NCBI GenBank assembly: GCA_965178125.1
Contig: OZ237745.1
Span: 1,116,001 to 1,180,000, forward strand
DNA: 64,000 nucleotides
Origin: Bilabrum cf. latius
Lineage: Eukaryota > Bigyra: Bicosoecida > Bigyra > Bicosoecida
Direction of reading: 5' to 3'
The notes beneath the pieces are model-generated. The model did not search any database, was not told where the DNA came from, and worked only from the letters and a program-made list of their open reading frames with translations. Of the stretch, positions 32,701 through 45,222 are shown piece by piece. Numbering within the stretch: the stretch's first letter is position 1; each line of letters begins with the position of its first letter. The translations under genes and the position numbers were made by a program.

Positions 32701-35700
32701 GGTGAGACAGACCCGACGCACTCTGCACAGCTGAGCTTCGCTGGGCTAGCCCTGATCGACCTCAAGGCTGACGGGAGCGCAGCGCTGGGGGCGGCTGCGC
32801 ACGGCGTGTCACCCAGCATCACCTCCCTTCGCCTGCCGGCAGACCTCGTGTCAGACGTGGCCTCCGTTCACGCCGCCCTCACCGAGCTGCACGCGCGGGG
32901 CCTGGCTGCGCGCCCGGACTACTCCCGCGGGCTACCCCTCTCCAGCGGGGGACGCGCGACCGCTGGCAAGGTGTGCGCGCAGGCCATCATCAACGGCGCC
33001 TCCACCGGCCTGGCGCCCGCGCAGCCCGACGGGACCTGGTTCGCTTCCAAGACGAGCCCGCCGCCGGGGTCAGGCCCCGAGGCGGCCATCCCCATGACGA
33101 TTAGCCTGGACACGCACAACGCCACGTGCCAGGCTGTGCTCAGGGCGCAGCTGCAGGGCAACGTGCAGACGGCGGTGCTTTCGGGCATGCGGGCCGCAGG
33201 CATGGCCTCGGCGGGGTCCGTCCGCACCGGCGCCGGAGGTGGAGCTGGAACTTCCTCGACGTTTGCGCTGGCAAAGACGCTGGCTGCCACTGGGCTGCCC
33301 AGCCTGCAGCTGCCCCCCGCGCCCGGGGGCGGGGTGAGCACCAACACCAAGAGCAACGCGCAGCCGTACGTGGAGGCCCCCAAGCCCGACTCGAAGCTGG
33401 GCGTGACCCAGACCCTGACCAACCCCACGTCCCTGCCCGCGACCGTGTCCAAGATCCGGTTCACCGTGGAGACGTGCGGGGCCAACTGCTCGCGGCTGTT
33501 CCCCGCGTCCAACCAGTCCAGTGCCGGCTACCAGGCCTTCGTGAAGTGCTGCCTCGAGGGCGACAGCTCCACCATGGGAGCCGTTGACCTGGAGCCCCAC
33601 ATCCCCCTGCCTCCCCGGGACGGCACCAAGAAGAACCTGCCCGGGGTTCCCAAGACTGTGGACACGTCCATCGTGATGGGCACCGAGGCGCAGGGCAACA
33701 GCAGCGTCTCCAACGTGCTGGCATTGCTGAGCGCCGGCGCCCTGAGCGGACTGGACGGCAGCCCCGTGCTGCTGCACGGCAGCGCCGTGATCTCCGTGAT
33801 GCCCAAGGGCCTTTCGCTCGAGGAGCACGGACTCTCTGCCCCCGGCGTGCTCAACCTGACCCTCGACATCCAGCAGACCAGCATGGGCAGCCTCAAGAAC
33901 TTTGAGACCAAGGGAGGCGTAGTGCAGCCGGTGTCTGCAGCCGCGGCCAAGTCCTTCGGCGACTTTGCCCTTGCGAACGCGCGGTCGCTGACCTCAAAGT
34001 CGCAGTACACGACCATGTTCGACCTATTCGTCGGCGAGGGCTGGAGCGCCGCCACCGGCTCCAGGCCGCAGCTCACGGGCGTGTCGCTGCTGTTCTTCGA
34101 CTACGCTTCCTCGAATCGGAAGCTCAACGGGTGGCTGCTACCCCCCGAGTCGCAGGTGACCTTCACCAACACGCTCGGTGGGGCAAAGTACCCGCCCGCG
34201 TCCTCCGTTGTGTCGGAGCAGAAGCTGTACAAGAGCCCGATGGACTTTGCCAAAGAGGTAGAGGGCATGGTGACGCCTTCGTCAGGAAGCATGACCCGCC
34301 GCGTGGACCATTCGATCTACTCGCAGGACCTGCCCACCGCGGTCAAGTACTTCTGGCAGGGACAGGCCAGCAGCGAGGCAGACCCCTTGCAGCCGCAGCT
34401 CGGCACTGCCCCTGCTGCACTGCACCAGACCTCGGGCGATGGGTGGGGAATGCGCGCCGTCGGCAGCCCGAGCTCCCCGCGCTCCCACCTGTCTGTGGTG
34501 CCCGAGGAGCAGTTCCCCAACATCACGGGCGAGGCAGGCACGGTCGGTGGGTCGTGCGGCATGAGCGGCACCGAGGACTGGAACAACTACAAGTGCCCCG
34601 ACTATCCGGGTGCCAGCGGCTTCGACACGAAGCTGGACGGGTCTCTGATCCTGTCGCGGCTGGTCTTTGACCTGTTCGAGGGCGTGGCCAAGGACCTCTC
34701 GACGGTGCAGCCCTCTCGGTACCTCATGGGCATGATCAGCACGCTGCCCTCCAGCTACTCGTCCGAGACGCAGGCGAGCTGGTTCAGCTTCTTTGACCAG
34801 TACGGTGACAGCATCGTGAGCGGGGCCAAGTCGGGTGGCAGCATCGAGCTGGTGCTGGACGCCAACGTGGGCATGGATGGCAACTCGAACTTTGGCAAGA
34901 TGAGCCTCAAGGCCGAGGGCACTGCCGTGTTCGAGTCGACCTGCGGTATTAGCGGCAGCAACGGGCAGCCCACGGCCTCCCCCGCGACCCCGTCCGAGTT
35001 CCTCAACCCGAGCTATGGGTGGCTGTACTACACGCAGTGGTCTTGCACAGGCGGCAACTCGGCGGCGCTGTGCCTCAAGCCCAGCGACAAGTCCTCCATG
35101 CAGAAAGCCGTGGAGTCTTTTGCCAGCGAGCCCATGCCCACCGCGGTTGACTTCGTCAGCATATGCAGCGTTTTCTAGCAGGCATACGCAGCCGCTCCTG
35201 TGATCAGCGCATGCAACGCGGCACGGGCGGCCTATCTGAAGGCCAAGACCACCACGGCCTGGGCCAGTGTAGCTAACTGCGAGGGCATCAAGTGCGGGGC
35301 AGGGGGCTCGTGCAGTGCCAGCACGGGGTTGTGCACGTGCGCCAGCGGGAACCAGATCGGCCGGCGTTGCAGCACCTGCTTCTCCGTGTGGGGCGGCTCT
35401 AAGTGCGAGACCGCGATGTGCCCGCCTGGGCCCAGCTCGCCGTGCTCCAAGGCGGGCACGTGCCACTACCCGGGGACTTGCTGCTGCAACAGCTGCCTCG
35501 ACGGCCCAATCTGTGCCAAGGACTGCTGCACGCCGCACCACGTGCATGAGAACCACAACAGCTGGATCGTGGAACACCACCATCATAATTCTGGTGAGCA
35601 GGACCACGTCAACTCTATCGTACGCACCTTGCCTCTTTCGACGCGTCATACTGCCACTCCTGTTGCTTGTTTCGTTGCCTCCTTCTGTTCGCGCAGATAC

Positions 35701-35950
35701 TATTACGCACGAGTGTGCGGCGCCGCCAAAGCTGTGCGCATCCGAGGTGGGCGTATTCGGTCAGGTGCACGGGATCGGCGTGCCGGCTGCGTACGCTTTG
35801 CAAGGCAGCAGCAGCGGCCGGTCGGAGAGGCTGCGAGGCGCATCCAAGGAGGACCGGGGTGCTCGCAGCGGCGACTCGGGTGGAGCGTCGTACCTTACGG
35901 ATGAGGAGGAGGATTTGGGGTCTTTCTCGAGCCTTGACATGGAGGAGTGA
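26798..35950 (+). CDS. Giant single-pass membrane protein with EGF-like region (about 2,966 aa), 8 in-frame TAG
   Basis: Three exons: 26798-27134, 27284-35593, 35697-35950. Introns are GTGAGG...CCGCAG (149 bases) and GTGAGC...GCGCAG (103 bases). Three very long ORFs that the standard code would separate share one frame and are split only by TAG (30061, 32014, 35176); further TAGs are at 26918, 27011, 27017, 27062 and 27472. A basic N-terminal segment (RRQPGRRRQRKQA) is followed by one membrane helix (FPVMVTAGLALLAAIIG), so the protein is probably type II with about 2,800 residues outside. The ectodomain is rich in beta-type sequence and N-glycosylation sites (NST, NAS, NLT). Near the C-terminus is a Cys-rich EGF-like block (CEGIKCGAGGSCSASTG, CTCASGNQIGRRC) and CCC/CC clusters, then an acidic tail (DEEEDLGSFSSLDMEE). 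Likely a cell-surface or wall-adhesion protein. Family not recognised. Confidence 0.75.
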
Positions 35951-36362
35951 CACGGGTGGAGCAGCCGACGGGGGCCGTGCGAACTGCATGGCGTAGTTCA
36001 TAGGGTCACCCTATAATTTATAATTGATTGCAGTGCTGTGCGAGTAGGTACGCGACTACGGCAGAGCTCTCCTCGCCTTCGATGTATGCCAGGAGGTGCT
36101 CGTCGTGTCCGTACCGCTCCACAGTGCCCATACCATGCTTCTTTCCTAACTATATTCTGAGTATGGATGGTACACTGTTACTTATGTGGGTCCTCGTCCC
36201 TTGCACCGATGGGCACACTCACAGTATCCACATCTGATCCACAAGGATGCGAGTCCGACCTACCATACAGCTTTGGCCAACGGGGAATGTGTTCGTCTCC
36301 ATGTTCCATGGAATTATAAAGTCACGCTTGCTACAGAGATACTGATTATTGTATCTTTACGA
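35951..36362. other. Tail-to-tail spacer
   Basis: About 410 bases, AT-richer than the flanking genes, between the stop of the giant membrane protein and the stop of RRP12. Nothing recognised apart from likely 3' ends of both transcripts. Confidence 0.5.
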
Positions 36363-39300
36363 TCAGTCACGTCTTCTCTTTTTGCTGTTTCCTTTCCTAC
36401 CTTTGCCAGCCTGCACGACCTCCTCAAACCTAGACACCGCCAATCCGCCACCCTTTCCACTGAGAGCCCTGGGATCCAGCGGCACATAGGCGAAGGGTTC
36501 TATGGTTTGCCCCTTGCGAATGGCATCACCCCCTGCCTTTTTGCTCGCGAAGCGTTTGCCAGAGAACTTCGCCACGACGTCCCGGTCGCGCTTGCTGTGG
36601 ACGGCGCCACCGTCACGTGACCGCTTCAGCCCGCCGGTGCCTGCTTTGCGAGATCCTCCCGCCCCCGCCCCGCTGCTCGGGGTGGGCACCGCCTGCCTGC
36701 CCTTGCGCTTCTTGCCCTATCCTCGGGAGTCTCTGACGCGATGGCCCGCGGAAGCGATTGCAGCAGAAGCCTCGTCCATCCCAACCTGGCCCTCACCTCC
36801 GTCGCTGTCTTCGTCCTCGTCTTCGCTGTCGTCCGTGTCTCCGGCCGCCATGGCACGCGCGGCTCGCTCTGCTTTTCGCCTCTGGGAGCGGCTGAACGCG
36901 TCCTCGCCATCACCCTCCTCGTCCACGAGGATGCGCCCATCCTCGCCCAGCCTCACGCCGTCCTCGCCCATGCCCTCTGTGGCTGACCGGCCCTGGGCAG
37001 AGCGCATGGCCCTCAGAGAGGCCGGGTCAGAGCTCACCAGGTGCTTGGCAGCCGAGGACGAAAGCAGGTCGATCGGGGCGCTGTCGTCGGCCCGCAACCA
37101 CGTCTGCGGGCCGTCCCGTCCGCGACCGCTTCCGCTGCTGCTGCCTCCTCGCCCGGACCTGCCCGTGCGACGGGATGCCACGGATCGTGCCCCCGCGCCC
37201 ACCCCTCCCGTGATGGACGTCAGCGCGTCGTCGGCGGCTCCCATTTCTTCTTCCTCCGCATCGCTGTCCAGGAGGGCGTCGAACTCCGCGCGGCGCTGCA
37301 GACGGTCGCCCGCCCGCCCGTTGCCCCCGCTGGAGCTCTTTCCCCCTGCTGCCTCGCCGCCGTCCTCTCCTGCCCCGGCCGCCTGGCTCAGGCCCAGGGC
37401 GGCCTCCCTCCTTCGCGTCTTCCTGCCGAGCATCCTGCGCACGTACCGGAACATGGCCGCGTCCTCCTTGGGGATGTAGGGGGCCACGGAGAGCTCCCCG
37501 TACCGCCGCATCAGCCGCTCGAGCAGGATGCGGAGTCTCGTCCGGAGGGCCTTGCGCTGGGGCCTGGCCCACTCCAGCATGGCCTCGAGCACGCGGGGCG
37601 CGTGCAGGCGCATCGTTTCCGGGGGCACCGAGGCCGTGCACACCTTGACGAGCGCGGACACTGCGCGGGCCAGCTCGGGGGAGGCCTGCCCCCCCCGGAG
37701 CAGCGCCAGGGCCCGGTGCAGCAGAGAGGGCGCGCTGGTTCGCATGAGGGCGTGGTCGCTAAACTCGTACACGAGCCGAGCGATGGACAGCACGGCTCCC
37801 GCGGTGGCCGCCGGGTCTCCGCTCTCCAGGGCGCCTAGGACGGTCTGCATCATCCACGCGAGGGAGGGGCCTTTGGGCGCCGCCCTGTCGCTCCCATCTG
37901 CTGCGGAGGCCGCGCGCCCCGCAGCCTGCGAGGCTTTGTGCGCCGAGACGAGCGCGTGCTGCGCCGCGACGCCAGCCTGCGAGGCCTTGGCAGCGGGCGC
38001 GAGGCTGGACATCGTGGCGTACGGGTTGGAAGAGGAAGAGGAAGATGAAGATGCGCGCGCCGCCGCCGCTGTCGTTCCCCGACCGCTGCCGTCCTCCTCA
38101 CCGTCGTCCTCCATGCCCTACACCCCCTTGCCGCCCCGGCCCTTGCGCCGCAGAGCGATGCCCAGCAGCAGGCTCGGGTCCGAGATTCCCGCAGCCGCCC
38201 TGCGCTGCTCGTTTTCCGCGTGCTCCTGCAGCCATGCCACTGCCGGGTCGCCCCCGACACCCACCCCTAGGACCCTGGGATCCTCCACGCTCTCGTCCCC
38301 CGTGGCCTCACCCGCCTGTGCGGCCGTGTGCGCGAGCTCGACCACCAGCTGCAGCGCGCCCTCGCGCGTGCCCTTGGAGGTGTCTCTCGCGAGCGGGATG
38401 GCCTCCCGCAGCATGGAGTGCACCAAGGCGGCCTGCCGGGGCTCGGCGGGGTCCATGGCGCGGGCGAGTGCCCTGAGGCAGCGCAGGCGCAGGCGCTGCG
38501 ACCCGGCGGCGCATGTTGCCCTCGAGTCGTGGAGCAGCCCAGCCACGGCCTGGATCTTCTTGGCGTCCGCCAGGAAGACCTGCGCATGCGTCTGCAGCAG
38601 AGAGGCCATGACCTTGTAGGCCCGCTTCTGCTGCCCCTTGATTGTGCTGGAAATGACCGCGGGCCGGAGGGCAAGCCACAGCTGGCCGCACTGCACCGGA
38701 GGCAGCCGCGGCACCATGGCCAGGGCCAGGGAGAGATAGGACGCCGCGCGGGTGGACGCGCCCCGCAGCGCCTCTGCCTCGGGTCCCTCCGCGGGCATCC
38801 CATCGCCACCGTCTCCGTCCTCTTCCATGGCACCGCCGCTGCTCGACCTGCTCGACCCCTTGCCACCACGGCCCGAGGCCGCGCGAAGAGCCGCCGCCGC
38901 CTCTTCTCCCGCCCGAATGCTCTGCGACATGCGCTCCAGGGCCTTCTTGAACACGCCCGCCGCGAGACCCTGAGGAGCCGCGGCGAAGTAGGCGGCCACG
39001 CACTCGAGCACCCGCTGCGCCCGGCCCTCCTCCGCTGCACTCGCGCGCTGGTAGGTGGTCAGCAGCTGCGGCAGGAGCTGCCGGGCGCCCTTCGCGATGG
39101 CCTCCAGGCCGGCCTCGGCCTCTCCGTGCGCCAGCACTGGCACCCGCAGGCCGTTGCCTGCGGCCCGCAGCAGCGAAGGGTGCCGCTGCCCCAGCGGGAT
39201 CACGGTCCCGCTTCCCCCCGGACCCCCCCCAGATGCGGTGCTCCTGGCGTCGTCCCCGCCCTCGCTGCCCGTCCCCCTCGACATCCCTCCGATCGTTGAG

Positions 39301-42060
39301 GCATCTGCGTCCAGGTAAAAACTCGTCACACCGCCCAGGAAGGTCAGGGCGTCGTTACCCGTCGCGCCCGTGAGCCCGGTCCGCACCGAGGCCCCGTCCC
39401 CTGCCCCGCTGCCGCCCCCCATGAACTCGGGCCTGCCCACTGCATCCAGGCCCACCGCCAGCCGGTGCCTCACGATGAGCACCCCGAGCCCGGAGCACAC
39501 CGCGGCGTGGAGGTCCTTCCGCTCCTCCGACTTGAGTACGCCCAGCAGGTCGGCCAGGAACTTGCCCCCGGGGCCGAACGCGCCCACCGTGTCCGTGGGA
39601 GCCGCGCACAGAGAGGGCAGCAGCCCCCAGATCTGGCGCACCCTACCCTTCATCTGCAGCGCGTTCCCCAGCAGGCCGGCTTTCTGGGCCGCCTGCGCTG
39701 CCAGGTGGCACTGCCAGGCGGCGGGCATCAGCACGTTGCGGAAGGTCAGGAGCTCCCCCCTGCACAGCCGCGCGTGCTTCTTGAGCAGCTTGATCACCCA
39801 CACCCGCTCGTCCACGAGCCCCGGCAGCACCCCGCCCGGCAGCTCCGAGGAGGTTGCAACCGCATCCAGGCCACCGCCCGCTCGGCTGGAGCCCGCCCTG
39901 CTGCTGCCGCCCGGGCCTCCACCGCCAGTGGGCACAGCGCCGGCCACTGGGCTGTAGTGCTTGTCGCCGAGCAGCGCCGTCGTGTGCAGCGGTACCACAC
40001 GGAGGAACCCGCCGGGTCCCATGCATCGCACTGCAGCGCCTAGTGCCCGCTCCACCGCGCGGAAAGACCGCCCCGCCTGCCGCAGCGCCGGCACGGCCTC
40101 CGCCAGCCCCTCCGTCCCCATGCCCAGATCCTCGGCCGTTGCCGCGCCAGAGGCAGAGGCGAGCCCGTGCCCATGCCCGTGCCCACCCCCGCCGGCCTTC
40201 CTCCCCTTGACCCCAGGGGCCTCCCCCATCCCGTCGTCCTCGTCCTCGCCCCAACCGATCGTGGCGCCCTTCTTGCCGCCGCTGCCCACCGCAGCTCCCA
40301 TCACCTCAGCGTCCGCCACGACCCCTTGCGTGGCCTTGAGCAGCAGCCCACGCAGCTGCACCAGCCGCTTCACGAGCGGCACCAGCAGCACGGACCCCTC
40401 GCGCCCTACCCTCTAAAAAAGAAGACCCGCCACGCTCAGCGCAAAGGGCCACCCGGCCTCGAACCTGCGCGTGAGGGACAGCTCGCAGGCCGCCGCCACC
40501 TCCTCCAGCGGAGTGACTCCCCTCTTCCTGGACGGGTGCGGCCCCTTGTGCCTCTGCAGCTCCGTCAGAGCCACGGGTCCCTGCGAATCTGCCCTCACCG
40601 CCGCCACGCACCTCTGCACGAGGGACGGCTGCACGGCGGCCTGCAGGCACACGGCCAGCGCGTTGGCTGCCACGCTCTGGACGGAGCGGCTGCCGCTCGC
40701 GAATGGGCCGCTGATCGAACGGACCACGCGCGGGAGCAGCTGGGAAGTCACAGGCAGCGGCACGTCGACGGAGCCGGCGCCCGGTGCTGGCCCGGCTGCA
40801 GCAGCAGCAGTCGCCGCCTCTCCGTTGCCGTTTCCACTGCCACCGCCACCGATCGGCCCGAGTCCCGGGGTGGCGTCCGGCTGCCCTGTCGCAGCCGCGA
40901 TCACGTCCTGCGGGGAGCCCCCTCCCTTGAGTGTCTCTGTGGCGGCCAGCCTGGTGACTGCCGCCGCCAGCATGTGGGCAAAGGCGGGCGTGGTGACTGT
41001 GTCCTCGGGCGCGACCTTGGACTCCAGGGCAGCCTCTGTGAGCATCCGCACGAAGCCAAGGGACAGACGAGACCGCGGAGAGTCCAGCAGCGCCGTGAGA
41101 GCGGCGTATCCTTGTGTGACGAGCGAGGGCCTGCCCAGCCTCCGGTAGCCCAGGAGCAGCGCGACGATTGGGCCCAGCGCCTCCCGACGGAGCAGCGGCA
41201 GCACGCTGCGAACTGAGGCCAGTAGCTTTTCGACGCGCTCTGCACCGGATGGCCCTGTGCACCGCAATGCCTTGCACAGGGCCTCCTCCACGATCGGGAG
41301 CACCTGCCCGCGAGGGCTCGCAGTACCGAGCAGCTCCGACACGGCCGTGCGAGCCGCCCGGCGGGCACTTAACTTCGTGTGAGCCATAGTTCGCACTAAT
41401 ATATCACTCCAAGACTGCACGTCCGGCTTGTGCCACGCCGCGGCGTCCTCGATCGCCTCGGCAGGTTTGCCGCCCTTTGCTGCCAGCTTGGCTGCTGCTG
41501 CAGCGGGGCGGCTGAGCATAGCACCAGCCATGCATACGATTACCTTTAGTATTTTTGGGTCATCCCGTAGCTTGGGTGTCTGCGAGCGTCGGTAGAAAGG
41601 AGTAGGCACTTGGGTTGCAGTTGGCATCCGTGCTGTACCTTCGTCGCCGCCTGAAAGAGAACGCGAAGAATTCGTTCGCTTCACAAGGAAAGGTTAATAT
41701 AGACTCGAGTATGGTGGCCGGTATGCGTATGCTCTGCGTGCAACTCACCGCAACTGCGTGGTTAACAATCTATCGGAGGGGTCCGGCGTACGCCTGTATG
41801 GTCGAGACCGGCGACGCAGGAACAATAGCTCCCAATACAATAAGGCCTGGTCGTGCTGTCTTCTGTTTGCCTGCCTGCATAGCAGACATTAGGGTATCAA
41901 TGAGTGCTCCGGCTGGCAAGACTGCCGCAGTCGATTTCGCCACTTTCCGTGCGATGTCTTGCACCGAGCGCAGCAGCCTGGCGGCCGATGCCGCATCGGA
42001 GCCGTCCGGAGCCTACGCTCCTTTGTCTAATAGTTTCCTAACGGCAGTCGAAAGCGCCAT
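36363..42060 (-). CDS. RRP12: Ribosome biogenesis protein RRP12, 5 in-frame TAG
   Basis: RRP12 is a HEAT-repeat factor needed for export of pre-40S and pre-60S particles. Exon 2 (41579-36363) and exon 1 (to 41749) are joined across a 169-base intron (GTGAGT...TCGCAG). TAGs at 42013, 41770, 40413, 38118 and 36717 split one frame that ends at TGA 36363-36365. HEAT helices run throughout; the family signature around IWGLLPSLCAAPTD (human: WTLLPGFCTRPTD) lies near 39640. FEAGWPFALSVAGLLF-TAG-RVG aligns with human FHAAWSSVLQLLCVFFEACG, placing TAG opposite Glu. After the last TAG the protein still ends as RRP12 does: a Gly/Lys/Ser-rich linker, EPFAYVPLDPRALSGKGGG and KKRRRD. About 1,842 residues if it starts at ATG 42060; another 5' exon is possible (an acceptor CTCGCAG lies at about 42126). 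Confidence 0.88.
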
Positions 42061-42460
42061 ATCCGCCGAATTTGAGGCGGTTGCAGGACCGCCGGAGAGT
42101 TCCCCGGCGCCGCGGCGGAACCGGCTGCGAGTGCAACTGCAACTCCACGCATGGATGTGGCGACCCGTGCTCGGCTGGACCAAACAATGGAGCTAGAGAG
42201 ATTGCATACAGATTCTGGACACACAACGCGGAACGCGCGGACCACCCGAGGCAGGCCGTCGACGTGAGTGCGCGGATCCACTCTGGACGTCCAAAGCGCC
42301 GCGCTCGCCGGTAGCATCGCGACCGTGACGAGCGCTGGAGCTGGCATTCATTATCAACCCGCCGCTCCCCTCAAACCCCCCTCCGACCATGATCATAATT
42401 CCGTCCCGCCTACACTGCCACCCGTGTGCCGCTGACAGCCGCCGCAGCAGAGCCAACAAC

Positions 42461-42514
42461 CCAACCAACCAACCAACCAACCAACCAACCAACCAACCAA
42501 CCAACCAACCAACC
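42461..42514. repeat. (CCAA)n tetranucleotide microsatellite
   Basis: About 13 uninterrupted CCAA units just downstream of the PX-gene stop, between that gene and the 5' end of RRP12. Uninterrupted units suggest recent slippage. Confidence 0.95.
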
Positions 42515-42549
42515 AGCAGACCACACCTGCTCTCTGGCAGCCATTGGGA

Positions 42550-44123
42550 TCAGCTGACCACCTTGCCGGTCTTGCTCGCATCCTTTACCACGGTCTTGGC
42601 CTTCTTCAGACTCTTGCCCCCGCGGATCTCTGCCAGCAAACCGCCGGGGGCCCCGCCCCCACCGGCACCGGGGCCCGGCCTCGGCCTCCCGGGCCCCGGC
42701 CTGCCCGGACCCGGGCGGCCCGGCCCCGGCCTGCCCGGTCGCGCAGGTCCTGCCCGGGGTCCCGGGCGACCAGGCCTGGCAGGTCCTGGGCCCGGGCGTC
42801 CCGGGCGGGCGGGCCCGGCCCCGGGACCAGGCCGCCCCGGCCTGGCCCCCGGCCCTGGCCTGGGACCAGGTCGACCAGGCCCCGGCCGCGCGGGCCTGGC
42901 AGCTGCCAGAGCTGCGGCTGGGGGTGCCCCCCTCGGTGGGGGCGGCACTGCGCCGCCCTGGGGCTGGGGCTGGGGCTGGCCCGCCTGCGGAATCTGCTGC
43001 TGCTGGCCGTACCCTGCCCCCGGGGCTTGCTGTGCCGCAGGGGCTGTGGAGGGTGCGGGCAGGGCGAGCGTCTGGTCGGCGGCAGCTTGTTGTCCCGGTG
43101 CCGGGACAGCCACGCCCGGGGCAGCGACGGGGGCCGGCGCAGTGGTAGCCAAAGTCGTCGGCCCCGCAGTAGGCAGGGCCCCGGCCGCTGCGGCCGCCAC
43201 GCCCCTCCGCAGCTGCCTCCGCCTGTGTCTCCTGGACCGGCCGGTTACGGGCACCTGAACCTGCTCCCCGGCCGGAACTAGCGCCCCTGCCGCTGCCGCT
43301 GCCCCTGCCCCTGCCCCTGCCCCTGCTCCACCAGCAGCAGCAGTGGCGGTGCCCGTACCGTCTGCCGCCGGGGCGCCTGCAAATGGCGACGGGTTTGTTG
43401 TGGGGTCGATGGGCTCCCCCCGCGCGTTCGAAGCCATGCCGTACTGCTTCTGGTCATACGCTACGAAAGCCCGAAGATCCGCGGAGCAGTAGTGCTGCTG
43501 GAATTCGGCCACGCCTTTCACGTTGTTAACAATGAACCGAAGGTATGCCTGGAGGCCTTCCTTTCGCTCAAGGATAAATTTTGGGTCCTTGCTTCCAAAC
43601 ATTCGCTTTGGCGGCAAGGAGATACCTTCCATCTACCATCCGTGCGTTTTTCTTAGGGACCTGCGCGGACAGCAAGCAAAGAAAGCGTTAAGATAAACAG
43701 AGATCCACAAGTCCAATTGGCCCGATGCGCGGGCCATCCGGACACCCTTACTTGTCAAGCTTTTCAAAGTCGCTGTATCGATGCCATATACTCCACATGT
43801 ACCGAACTGGACGAATAGTGCCGGGAGGAGCCTCATTGAGCAGGCAGCACACCTCGTAGACCTGCAGTGCTCAGCAGGGCAATAGCGGTTGAGGCGACCG
43901 ATCGCGGGACGTACCAATTCTCGAAGCAGAACGTATTCCCAACGCAGAGCACATAGCAAATAAGATACAGAAAGCGATTTGTACACCTCTCAGCTGGGCT
44001 GTGACCTTGTCGCCACTTAGAACAGGTGTCAAGTGCGCTAAAGCTTACCGTGTGGCCCTCCTTGTGCGGTCGGGGATTACGAACTTCCACATACATTTTC
44101 GACGTACTTCCAACAGCCGCCAT
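42550..44123 (-). CDS. PX-domain (phosphoinositide-binding) protein with Pro/Gly-rich tail, 1 in-frame TAG
   Basis: Three exons: 44123-44049, 43861-43752, 43660-42550, with introns GTAAGC...TGCAG and GTAAGG...GCGCAG. They join as [19 protein letters not shown]... and EKLD/K. The PX domain (about residues 10-125) shows [14 protein letters not shown], then [11 protein letters not shown] (the conserved R-Y-S-D-F that binds PI3P), a Pro-rich loop SLPPKRMFG and [23 protein letters not shown] at 43633 lies inside this domain ([18 protein letters not shown]). The remaining 300 residues are Ala/Gly/Pro/Gln-rich, ending with collagen-like PGRPGPG repeats and a basic [15 protein letters not shown], then TGA. 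431 residues. Probably endosomal sorting-nexin-like. Confidence 0.85.
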
Positions 44124-44468
44124 TTAAGACAAGAAAGCCGGCTGATGTCGAAATTGCCGGTTGCACTCGCTTTCCTCGAGCATGTCTCCGAAAACACAAC
44201 TTCAGCACGTTACATCTAGCAGGAGGAAAAAAGGAGGTTGGGAATGCTTGGAAGATTCGCCACATTGTTGCGAGCCAATGGTGTAGCTAATGAATCAAAA
44301 AGATTGATTAATAGAGCGCATTCTTATTTGCAAAATGATTCAGAAAGTGACTACCTTCAGCCACGACAAGATCAGCAGTGCCACCTGACCTGCAACATCA
44401 TTCCAACATTTAAACACACTCACGCAACCCATACAATAAACATAATTTCTCGACAAAAATTTGCTGGT
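44124..44468. other. Spacer between PX gene and histone cluster B
   Basis: About 345 AT-rich bases. No gene, RNA or repeat recognised. Confidence 0.5.
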
Positions 44469-44486
44469 GGTGTTTAATTGAACACC
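44469..44486 (-). promoter_or_regulatory. Histone 3' stem-loop (H2B, cluster B)
   Basis: Identical hairpin on the H2B strand. Confidence 0.9.
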
Positions 44487-44573
44487 GGGGTATTGGTTGT
44501 GTTTGGGCAGGGCTCCGTGTGTACACAGCGATTCGCTGCGCATCCGTCGTTCACCCAGCTGCCGTCAGGCTAT

Positions 44574-44924
44574 TCACTGGGAGAACTTGGTCACGGCCTT
44601 GGTGCCCTCAGACACGGCGTGCTTCGCCAGCTCGCCGGGCAGCACCAGGCGCACGGCGGTCTGCACCTCGCGGCTCGACAGCGTGGCCTTCTTGTTGTAC
44701 TGGCCCAGGCGGGCAGCCTCGGTGCACACGCGCTCGAAGATGTCGTTGATGAACGAGTTCATGATGCTCATGCCCTTCTTGGAGATGCCCACCTCGGGGT
44801 GCACCTGCTTCAGCACGCGGTAGATGTACGTGGCGTACGACTCCACACGGCGCTTCCTCTTGCCTCCGGTGGAAGCTGCCTTCTTGGAGGCCTTGCCGGA
44901 CTTCTTGGACGGGGTCTTGGGCAT
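44574..44924 (-). CDS. H2B: Histone H2B (cluster B)
   Basis: 116 residues, protein identical to the cluster A copy at 4061-4411, with few silent or flanking differences. Ends in TGA. Divergent from H2A at 45223. Intronless. Confidence 0.99.
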   Translation of the reverse strand: MPKTPSKKSGKASKKAASTGGKRKRRVESYATYIYRVLKQVHPEVGISKKGMSIMNSFINDIFERVCTEAARLGQYNKKATLSSREVQTAVRLVLPGELAKHAVSEGTKAVTKFSQ

Positions 44925-45222
44925 CTTGGTTCTTTTCTTGTTGCTTTGGAATGAAGAGGGACCGGCAGGGCAAACGACCGTGGATGTCAGTTTGAGTTGG
45001 TTTATGCATGCACCTGTTCTGGCTGTGTTGATGTATCATATATTGCAGCATACATGCAGATGCACATACATGAACTACACGACACACACGCACCCACGAT
45101 GCATGCAATCCGGGTCCATCGATGCATGCAAGTTGCGCACCATGCGCGGCGCCAAACGGCAATCCAACAGCTGCGGCTCGATCCTGTCTTTGCTCATTCC
45201 AAAGCAACACAAACAAAACAAC
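44925..45222. promoter_or_regulatory. Divergent H2B/H2A promoter (cluster B)
   Basis: Near copy of the cluster A spacer, including CATTCCAAAG next to each start and ATGCATGCA words. It differs just before the H2A leader (CTGTCTTTG instead of the A/C version). Confidence 0.7.
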
